DNA of 64,000 nt from Thysanoteuthis rhombus (Eukaryota > Mollusca > Cephalopoda > Oegopsida > Thysanoteuthidae). The position numbers and the translations under genes were made by a program. Shown here one piece after another: positions 56,246 to 64,000 of this stretch. Below the pieces are notes generated by a model. That model worked only from the letters and a program-made list of their open reading frames with translations. It was not told the DNA's origin and searched no databases. The stretch lies in contig OY735202.1 in NCBI GenBank assembly GCA_963457665.1, positions 79,151,960 through 79,215,959 of the forward strand, written 5' to 3'. Position 1 is the stretch's first letter. Each line of letters begins with the position of its first letter.

Positions 56246-56880
56246 TAGAAACTGCCCGTCAAAATTGCCACCAAAACTGTCAACATAGGTTTCTTCAGTT
56301 TTCAGATAGGTCCAGCGATCCAACAGACTGGCTGGCCATTTATGTATCATACTTACAGGCAATGGAGCTGAAGCTAGGTTGCCAATTTAGATTTTTTTTC
56401 TCGTATTTCCAGATGTTTTGAAGTCCAGTGATGCCAATAGAAATGAGGGTTCGATCCTTTTTCAATTTTTCGAATATGAGAGTGATTTCCAGAATTGAAA
56501 AATTGAAAAAAAGACTTTCTAAATTGACAACTCTGGGCTAGAAGTCTAAAAATTTAAACATTTACTCCATATTACGTCTGCAGAAAACAAATTCTTTTCA
56601 TTTTTTGAAAATATTCCAACCCCAAAAGAAGTTTTTGGTTGGTGGGGGGGGGGGGGTTAAATATGAAATGTTAGTTTAAATTGTCCCCTCAGTTTGTATC
56701 CGGCAGTATTTACGCTTGTTTTTTTGAAATTTGGACGTTTTTAGAGATCACTGCTCAACAAAATGCGAGAAAAGTAACTTGGTCATTGATCACCACTTTT
56801 TCTTGCATTCTAACAGCGTTGCATACTGCCAAAAGACGTTGATCACGAGACAGTTTCTATTGAGTGACTAACCAGATCTG
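56246..56880 (-). mobile_element. Family A repeat, complete copy A13 with insertion
   Basis: Bounded by TAGAAACTG (56246-56254) and its exact inverse CAGTTTCTA (56851-56859), then TTGAGTGACTAACCAG. Interior order matches A1 in reverse. About 200 bp (56360-56560) that other copies lack contains GGTTGCCAATTTAGATTTTT and a GGGTTCGATCC B-box-like word, probably another repeat inserted here. Confidence 0.7.
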
Positions 56881-57187
56881 TTCTGTTTGTTTATTGATTA
56901 TTTAGTTCCAAAATTCATTTTTGGACATTTAGTGTCTTTCTCTAAAGATCTATTGGACAGAACATGACAGCAGGACAAATCCTCGAAATAATTACATTGC
57001 TTTAATCTATAAGACAAAACAAAAACAGCTTAGCTCCACCTGAATTTCACAGATGAGACTCAGAATATTATTAGAACCTATCTTTGGGAAACAAAAGGTT
57101 CATCTTATATACTATCAAATATGGTACGTAATTTCTTTGAACCACTCCTACCCGGATCTGAATCTTCGTTCACATCCGTGTTACACA

Positions 57188-57189
<2 letters not shown>

Positions 57190-57246
<57 letters not shown>
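57190..57246. repeat. (TA)n microsatellite
   Basis: About 27 TA units. Confidence 0.97.
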
Positions 57247-57248
<2 letters not shown>

Positions 57249-57465
57249 ATGCCTTGAATGTTGAAGGTCATGATGACTCTCCCTTATTTACAAATGAAAG
57301 AACAAACGGAAACTACATTAGTGAAACAAAATAATTTCGACCCTCATCTCACGCTGACTGTCCTTGTTTATTGTACTAAATAACATCAGCTCTAAAATGA
57401 GTCACTCTTGGAAAAACTCTCATTTACAAGAATTGCTCAGTAGTATTAAAGGATAAATAAATACA

Positions 57466-57690
57466 TCTGGTTAGTCCCTCATAGAAACCGTCACATGAAC
57501 AAATTCATTTTGGAAGAATGCCATATTAGGGGTAATCAATTGAAAAAATTGAAAAAAGGGTGTTCGCTGAATAAATTATTTCTATTGCCTTTAGCTGGGC
57601 TGTGATCATAACAAAGTCCGGATTAAAAAAAAAAAGACAACTAAAATAAGCACCATTTAAAGGACCAATTTAGTATAAACTAGTATAGCC
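57466..57690 (+). mobile_element. Family A repeat, 5' half A14
   Basis: CTGGTTAGTCCCTCATAGAA, ACCGTCACATGAACAAATTC, GGGTGTTCGCTGAATAAATT, GCCTTTAGCTGGGCTG, GGACCAATTTAGTATAAACT. Stops before the AGGAGTAAATG block. Confidence 0.7.
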
Positions 57691-58449
57691 GATAAGAATC
57701 TACGATAACCGATTAAATCTGGTTAGTTCAGTAAAAGTAAACATTCAATTTATATTAATAACTTGTTCTGGAATCTTAACATAAGGTTATTTTATCTGAT
57801 AAATACGTGGCGTAAAACGTAGTCGCCATTTTAAATGTTTCTTGTTTTGTTTTGTTTTTTTTGTTTTTTTGTTTTCAATTTCCCGGATCTGTGTTGATAA
57901 TGTTTAGAGTCAGATATCCTGTATTGCCAACTGAAATCGAGAAAAAAAAAATGACTCTCAGATTTGAACTATTGAAGAATTGCATCTTCATTGGCAACCG
58001 GTGAATCGACTTAGAATACCATGTCTTCACATTCAATTAACGAGAATATGGCTTAACGTTATTGATCGATGGAATTCAAAATAAAATTATATTATTTTAG
58101 TTTGTTGCTCAGTTTAGTACCTTTTCATGACGAATTCCCAAGGGTTGCTATATATACGTGGGAAGAGGAGAAATGAAAAAAACGTTGAAATGAAAAAAAA
58201 AGGCTTATTTTAATACCATTCACGACTTTTGCGCCACCGGGTACGCAGAATATATAACATTTAACCGATTTTAGCCATTTTGTGTTACATTTTTAGCTAC
58301 AAATAACAAACCATACATGGCAACAAACGTAAATATAAAAATCATCAGGTGCTCCCCTTTCATAGTTTATCTGTTGGTCGTGAGTAGGACAGTAAAATTC
58401 ATTTAAACAAGTGCTAGGCTGAAAAGCCCAGATGTCACAAAATTAAAAC
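57691..58449. other. Unassigned AT-rich DNA
   Basis: No gene supported. Confidence 0.4.
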
Positions 58450-58665
58450 CATGTAACTGGACATAAAGTCACAGATCTTAAAGTCAGAGATTGAAAAAGT
58501 AAAAAAAAATAAATAAAAATGAAATATATAATATTGCAATTTAATTTGTATCGATTGAGAAATGTAATGTTTTGTATTGATAAATTTGAATGAATAAAGG
58601 TTATTTTATTAAGATTTATCTATTTCGTTCAATTTGCTTTGAAAAGAAAGCGACGTGGTCGTTCG
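58450..58665 (+). repeat. Family D repeat, copy 4
   Basis: GGACATAAAGTCACAGATCT, TAAAGTCAGAGATTGAAAAA, GCAATTTAATTTGTATCGAT, TGAGAAATGTAATGTTTTGT and TTTATCTATTTCGTTC. Lacks the leading GTAGGTG block. Confidence 0.7.
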
Positions 58666-58959
58666 AAATAGTTGAATAAAAAAAAAAAGCCTCTCATTTT
58701 AAAATTTTGTGTCAATTACTTATTCTATTTAAAATATGACTCATCTGTTAGAATATATCAAGATAATACTTATTTTTGTTGTGGAAAGCTTAAAAGTCAC
58801 CATAATGTTCTAAAGTAATATTCTGATTTCTTAATAGAATAAGTAATACTTCTGAGAAAATAATGTTTTAGGAGATTTTTTTTTACATCTTAAATAATTA
58901 TCTTGCCCCGTTGCAGCGCTAAGTCCGAATGAACTCCTTACAAATTGTTAACTTTGTGC

Positions 58960-59240
58960 TCCTCACAAGAGTGAAAGATTCAAGTTTGAGCTACGGGCCC
59001 GACCCCCGCAGTCTGCAGGCCCCACGCGCCGACTTAATTCCACTTTGAATTTATGGTCAGTTACATTTCGTAAGTGGCTCAGCAGTGTTACCGACATTAT
59101 GACTATAGGGCCTGTGAGTTTATCGCCGGGATTCGGATCAATGCAAAGAGCAGAAACGGTATCACACAAAGACGAATCCACTAAGAAAAATCAATTAATA
59201 CGTGACATCTTCTGGCAACGGCAGCGGATGGTGAGCAATC
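58960..59240. other. GC-richer patch, unidentified
   Basis: The patch CGGGCCCGACCCCCGCAGTC is unusually GC-rich for this window. The minus frame 58963-59181 reads CIDPNPGDKLTGPIVIMSVT and is protein-like, but no family is recognised and splice borders are unclear. Confidence 0.25.
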
Positions 59241-59289
59241 GATTGAATTGAATAAGAGGTTCTGTTTGAAATTCCAAGAACGTTACCGA

Positions 59290-59345
59290 ATACAACAGGT
59301 TCATGAAGGAGGCTGTAGGCTATGACAGCCGAAACGTTGTGACCA
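59290..59345 (+). mobile_element. Penelope-like end motif P6 with intact stem
   Basis: TTCATGAAGGA is followed by GGCTGT (59311-59316), an 8-nt loop, ACAGCC (59325-59330) and GAAACGTTGTG. The six-base stem is perfect and directly precedes GAAA, as stem II does in a hammerhead. The CUGAUGA core is degraded, so self-cleavage is not expected. Confidence 0.5.
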
Positions 59346-59939
59346 TAAGAACCAAAACGAAGACTCTAATACGAATAAATCAGTGTAAAATTAATGAAAA
59401 TTCCCCATATCAGAAATTAACACAGAAATTTTATAAATATTACAACTGTGAAACTTTCACTAGTTCCTCTGACATAAACACATTATAAAACAAATACGAG
59501 CTGTTGTTTCAGGGTGAAACTCAACTCTGACTGAAGCTTAAATGAAAATATTCCAGTTTTTGTAAAAACATTTTTACTTGAACTGGAAGTAGTTGCAGGC
59601 CTATGTTTGGTGTCAACCACGGCGGTAACTTATGGTGTTACCCACCTCTTTCCAGGATATCTAGAATTGGGGTGGGGAGAACCTGTTGTACTAATATTCT
59701 TCATTATTCATCAGGATTCTCCCATATTATTGAATGTGATGGTATAAACCTACATTTACTTACAATTCTATTCATCTTTGATTTTCAATTTTTCTCTTCA
59801 GACTTTGTGAAATTATATGAAGAAAATAAGTATAAAATTATGAAAGTATTTGGTATCCCTAAGAAAAAATTAGAATAAAACTAGGAAGTACTCAGAAGAA
59901 TGCATACCTTTACCAAGGTCATTGTCAGGAGAAGATATT
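59346..59939. other. Unassigned DNA
   Basis: No gene supported. The frames 59303-59488 and 59603-59878 have no domain. Confidence 0.35.
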
Positions 59940-60520
59940 GGACATTCATTCAACCAAAAATTGAATCATTACTTCCGAATCCCATTTCTCACCCCTCCGC
60001 AAAATTTCATTGAAACTCATGGACAACATTTTTATGTGAACAGTCACGAGCATATACAAAAATGTATACAAAAAAAAACAGGGAAATATCTTTCAATTAA
60101 AAAGATATTCCTGGATCCATCCCAAAGTTTGACCAACTCTTCTTTTTTCCGTTGCTTTTGCTGATGTTAGGTAGTGTGGATATGGAAGTACGACGTTAGG
60201 GAGATGATTTTGCAAAGATCTGCTCCGAAATTTAATCAATTATTTTGTGGTCTATTGTCTATCCTCGCTAAAAATTCGACTGAAATCCATTTAAAACTTC
60301 TGTAGATATCGTGTGGACAGCCATGAGCTTATATACAAATGTCTGGCAAAAAACAAAAAACAAAACAACAAACAAAAAAAAAAAACAAAAAAAACGTAAA
60401 CTCTTTTTATTCGCTCCAAAACACTCCTTCTTAGCCCATCGTCAACCCTTTCAGAAATTTTCAGAGATATTGCGTGGACAAACAGATGTTTCATTAGAAA
60501 GAACGAATTACTAATAAACT
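59940..60520 (+). repeat. Family F repeats, second locus
   Basis: ATATTCCTGGATCCATCCCA (from 60105) and GATATCGTGTGGACAGCCAT (60306), then TTTTCAGAGATATTGCGTGG (60459), repeat the words of the 48.6-49.5 kb array at about 150-190-bp spacing. More decayed, with an A-rich expansion at 60350-60395. Confidence 0.6.
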
Positions 60521-62299
60521 GCTTGAAATCTTCTAGACAGTCATCTTCGTGTCATATCCTCTGATCGTACCACACCCACTGATGGTTACCACCGCACCCA
60601 CTGTCTCCACTTCGTCCGCCATTGACAGAAAAGATCTTAAAATTTCGCCATAGAAGGGGACTTAATAAAATTGTACGTAGATATTTTCCAAGATAAATGA
60701 CAGGAAAATCTAGATAACTTTAAATATAATTTGAGGCAATTCTAGACATTGACTGAAAAAAAAAATGAGGTGGCTTGTCGGAGAAAGGGAATCAGGTGAC
60801 CCCAATTTTTCTTTGTAAATCTTCAAGTGGGGTTGAAACAAAGCTGCACGCCAGATTGTAGCCTCCTTGCTCCATCTAACATCCTTTGTTTTAAAGAAAT
60901 AATTTCTATTTGGCTTCTGTGTTCAAGTTCCTTAATTTAACTTTAATTGTAATGAAAACGTTATTCATCACAGAATAAAATGTCATATTTTCCAAAACGT
61001 AACCTTTTTTTTCAAATGAATATTCGTTTTTACAATTTTTCAAAGAAATGGCGTTTAGCGGCTTTTGGGCCAGAAGTTTTTATATATATCCCCAGCCTTT
61101 GAAAGTTATCCAGCTGATCCTGCTCATCAAATATGGATATTTACCGGGCTTTGCTCAGTATAGCACAAGTTCCAAGTGTGAGAGTTCCTACTAAGCTAGT
61201 GAATTGGTTTCTGCGATGAGCTGGCTCATTATGAACTAGCACATACTTGTCAAAAATGACAGTGTTATTTATGTATGGATCGGCACTTAGAAGCCGAAAG
61301 CTAATTCATAGTGTAATTCATAATTCAAGTATCCTAATTCTAAGTTTTTCCAAGTCTCAATTCAACACATGTCGTTTCAATGTGTGATCACCAGACACAA
61401 AGTCTTCAGAGTTTCTTTGACGTAATCTTCATTGTTATGTCGCGAAAAATCTCATATTTTTACAACCCTTGAATAGTTTTATTAGACATGTTATTCTATT
61501 TCACATGGACCAATCCATTGTAAATTTTAGTTCATAACAGGAATTGGACAGGACTCCCATACAACAACAAATCATAGAATTAAACATACAAATGTTTTCT
61601 GTGTATGTTTGTTCGTTTGTCTGTCATGCTATAAAAAAGTACCTAAACAAGGATGCCACCCCCGCCCCCCAAATTGACATAACTACTCAATGGAAATGAG
61701 GGAGATTTTACAAAAAAGGTTTTGAGAAAAATATTTAAAAGTGTTTTTTTTTAGAGGGGGTTGTATCATAGAATGTAATTTTTATGCCAAAGCAGAACCT
61801 TCTCCCGTCCAAATAGATATCGTCTTATTTTATGTGGTTGTATATATTGTTTTTAGGGATAAAAGGAGAGGGAACCCACTGTTTCAGGGCTCAAAAATGA
61901 AGGAGACTTTTTTCCAAATTAAAAGTGAATTGAAAAGACTTGGGGGAAAAAGCATTTTAAACATTTTAGTGCGGCGGGGGGGGGGGTTCTATAATGCAAA
62001 AAAGGATCCTTACTTTCTGTGCAATATGTATACACACATACATATATACATGCATATACGAACCTGACAAAGAAAAAGAAATAATGCATTCTTTCGCAGA
62101 TATACTTCTGTTATGTCTAGTACACTTATTTATATACATAGATATATTTGCAAGAAATGGATATATAATCCTGTAGCAATAAATATAAATGCGTTATAGT
62201 ACTTCTAACCTCTATTTGAAAATGATATCCCATTATTTCAAGGTGAATGTATAATTTGGCCTGGACAGCATAAATAGAATAAATAATTAAAGAAAATGT
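60521..62299. other. Unassigned AT-rich DNA
   Basis: A minus-strand relic of the type 1 SINE lies at about 61130-61255 (inverse of GAGCCAGCTCATCGCAGA ... CTTGTGCTATACTGAGC). A G run occurs at 61976-61986. The frame 61741-62067 runs into a TATACA microsatellite and is not supported as a gene. Confidence 0.4.
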
Positions 62300-62381
62300 G
62301 GCTGCTGCAGGAATCGAACCTGCGAGCGATAAGGTAGCCACTTCAGTGTAGCTTTGCCTTTACCATTGAGCCAATAATGCC
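62300..62381 (-). tRNA. tRNA-Ser-like sequence, probably SINE or pseudogene
   Basis: Minus strand: A box TTGGCTCAATGG, an AGCTAC/GTGGCT anticodon-type stem, and a perfect T arm, GCAGG-TTCGATT-CCTGC (plus 62304-62321). If read as a tRNA, the loop ACTGAAG would carry UGA (Ser). But the acceptor arms GGCATTA and AGCAGCC pair at only three of seven positions. The T-arm side resembles the element at 21040, which suggests a SINE. Confidence 0.45.
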
Positions 62382-62524
62382 AACGACCAAATATCTGCTT
62401 CAAGTCTAAATTTGCATTTTTGTTCATTCACAGTCTATACCTGCCCCATTTTTTCCTCAAAATGGACAATTATATCATGCGTTATAATGCGTTATTTCTT
62501 AATAATATAATTGTTCGCATCAAA

Positions 62525-62526
<2 letters not shown>

Positions 62527-62621
<95 letters not shown>
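62527..62621. repeat. (TA)n microsatellite
   Basis: About 47 TA units. Confidence 0.97.
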
Positions 62622-62622
<1 letters not shown>

Positions 62623-62681
62623 TTATCAATACCTAGACAAATCAGTGCTTTTTAATGACTCCGAATAGAAAAAAACATTTT

Positions 62682-62721
62682 TTAGTCAACTTCGCTTGTA
62701 TTCTCAGAAGAAAACGTGTGC
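62682..62721 (-). CDS. Possible terminal exon after the cysteine-rich exon
   Basis: A good acceptor, TTTACTCTCATTATTTCCAG, ends at plus position 62722. Joined in phase to the exon at 63003-63177 across a 281-bp GT-AG intron, it adds HTFSSENTSEVD and a TAA stop (62682-62684). The short tail has no motif. Reading straight through the donor of the previous exon also gives a stop, so this exon rests on splice consensus and phase alone. Confidence 0.25.
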
Positions 62722-63002
62722 CTGGAAATAATGAGAGTAAATGTTGTCCGAGGGTGGGTGATGGAACGCTTTCGGCCATTCTCACGGGGAAACGTTTTTT
62801 GAAATTTGGATACCGATTAGCTATATACATATAGCTTGGCTTCGCGAGCTAAGATTGTTCAGAGGTTTTTCCATAGCAGTTGAAGCATAGGCTGCAAGGC
62901 CTCTGTGTATAAAAACTCTCCAGCCTGAGCAATGGAGTTTCAACGTGAAGTCAACTGGCCCAGGATTAACCCCACCCTTGAAACCAAGCGTTTGCATCTT
63001 AC

Positions 63003-63177
63003 CGTTCTCCGAGATAGCACGAATGGTCGTAAGTTTGACAGGAATTCCCTTCTCCTGGCAGTTGCGAGCTAGCTACAGGGGCCAGCCGCCCCTTTGTGGA
63101 AGTATTCTGACAGTAAGACTGACCTATGGTTATACCAGAGCACGCAAACAACCTGCAGTTGGTAGATGTCATGCCAG
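63003..63177 (-). CDS. Partial gene: ADAM/ADAMTS-like cysteine-rich exon
   Basis: A 175-bp minus-strand exon lies between an acceptor (TGTTCTGCCTTTAG) and a strong donor (GAACG/GTAAGA). It encodes GMTSTNCRLFACSGITIGQS, YCQNTSTKGRLAPVASSQLP and GEGNSCQTYDHSCYLGER. The spacing CRLFAC, then YC, then LPGEGNSC and SCYLGE parallels the ADAMTS-type cysteine-rich region, where CxxLxC is followed by C, (D/E)GTxC and CxxGxC. The final Cys is replaced by Arg at the exon edge. The family consists of secreted or membrane zinc metalloproteases; this segment would lie C-terminal to the catalytic and disintegrin-like parts. Neither the catalytic HExxH nor upstream exons are in the window. Phases: one base upstream, two downstream. 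A decayed pseudo-exon remains possible. Confidence 0.45.
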
Positions 63178-64000
63178 CTAAAGGCAGAACATCAGGATAG
63201 TACGGTTCTCTGTGATTTTAAAGCACAGATACCCTGCAGCCAGCAACTTGAAGCAAAGATCCCTGATGCTCCAACAAAGCAAATGTGCAATGACTAGAGA
63301 GGTCAGCTATCCCCCGGAGTAGTAACTTGACACTGTAGCAGGCTTGATCAAAGGTCCGAGTCACGCCATTAAAAATGGGGCGAATGCTACTTATTAGGTT
63401 TCGACTTAGTATAAGCCCAGATTTACTCTCCCTGCAAACCCTCAAGTTCTTTTAAAGGAAAGGACAATTATATATAGTTTAGAAAGCTTTACAGTTTTAA
63501 ACACAAAAGATATCGAAAGTTTTTTCAAAATTTATGACATTTCAATTAATTATTTCCAAATAATTGTAAACGCAAATAATTCGTTGATTAAACACGACTC
63601 CTTAAACTATGATTTTCATATTTAGCCTTCTTTTATTACTTTTAGACTGTATCATAATATCTGCACTTTGTTATTTTGTATAGAGTATTACCATAATGCA
63701 TTGATATGGGTGTCATTTAATACTACGTATTTGCATTTTTGAAACAAAAGTTGTACAAAAAATACATATGACGATGAGGGATCAGTAAGTATAACAACGG
63801 ATATGACTGGTTGTTCTCTTGCGCGTTTACTCATGTGAATATTAAATCCGTTATATAATTTAATCTTGGACAACATAAAAATCAACTTATAGCCATAAAT
63901 CTATTAGTGCAGGTTTTGCTGCTGTATGGTTAGGGTATTGCTATGTTACAATAAGACCTCGAACAGTGCGATTTTCAATAGTGTGGGAAATTGGGAACGC
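63178..64000. other. Right edge, putative intron
   Basis: If the exon at 63003-63177 is real, this is its upstream intron. The minus frame 63218-63445 is in the same reading frame but is separated from the exon by a TAA, and has no recognised domain. From 63450 on the DNA is AT-rich and featureless. Confidence 0.35.

Noticed and set aside
59301-59341. Active hammerhead ribozyme
   Set aside because: Stem II and GAAA are present but the CUGAUGA core and a clear cleavage triplet with stems I and III are not.
62300-62381. Functional tRNA-Ser gene
   Set aside because: The acceptor stem pairs at only three of seven positions, and a related B-box segment at 21040 points to a SINE family.
63218-63445. 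Extension of the cysteine-rich exon upstream
   Set aside because: Same reading frame but separated by an in-frame TAA, and the acceptor at 63178 gives a better boundary.

Overview
The window reads as gene-poor, AT-rich DNA from a large invertebrate genome. Evidence: many long (TA)n, (CA)n and (GATA)n microsatellites; degraded 5'-truncated non-LTR retrotransposons; mariner, hAT-like and TA-flanked DNA-transposon remnants; tRNA- and 5S-rRNA-derived SINEs; Penelope-like motifs; and GT-AG-bounded exon candidates instead of prokaryotic operons. The phylum cannot be fixed from the sequence; an arthropod or a mollusc would both fit. No complete protein-coding gene is visible, and nearly all long open frames are translated microsatellites or repeat shadows.

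Layout. 0-6.8 kb: a degenerate AGATCAATTTT minisatellite (0.9-1.5 kb), CT- and CA-rich tracts, and the first copies of a dominant interspersed repeat (here family A). 7.8-11.3 kb: a frameshifted mariner transposase tail, then a 1.5-kb dead RTE-type retrotransposon. 12-23 kb: long TA arrays, a foldback element, a second RTE copy with an 11-bp target duplication, tRNA-like SINEs, and several A copies. 23-31 kb: hAT-like non-autonomous elements, a 5S-derived SINE and a three-copy direct repeat (family B). 32-38 kb: repeat families E, I and C, a purine-rich satellite, a third RTE end, tandem SINEs and a U4-snRNA-like insert. 39-48 kb: a TA-flanked MITE lying inside an hAT-like element, family D repeats (AAAGTCAC motifs), the C-terminal end of a LINE reverse transcriptase, and a GC-richer island with a weak exon candidate. 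48-61 kb: two arrays of a ~170-bp repeat, a ~84-bp tandem repeat, another 5S-derived element beside a tRNA-like sequence, and a ~345-bp tandem array carrying tRNA-like heads.

The best evidence for a host gene is at 62.68-63.18 kb on the minus strand. A splice-bounded, cysteine-rich exon resembles the ADAM/ADAMTS cysteine-rich region; its upstream exons would lie beyond the right edge. I see no operon or interacting gene set. The coherent biology here is transposon and SINE colonisation, with A as the most abundant family (14 entries, roughly 4 kb).
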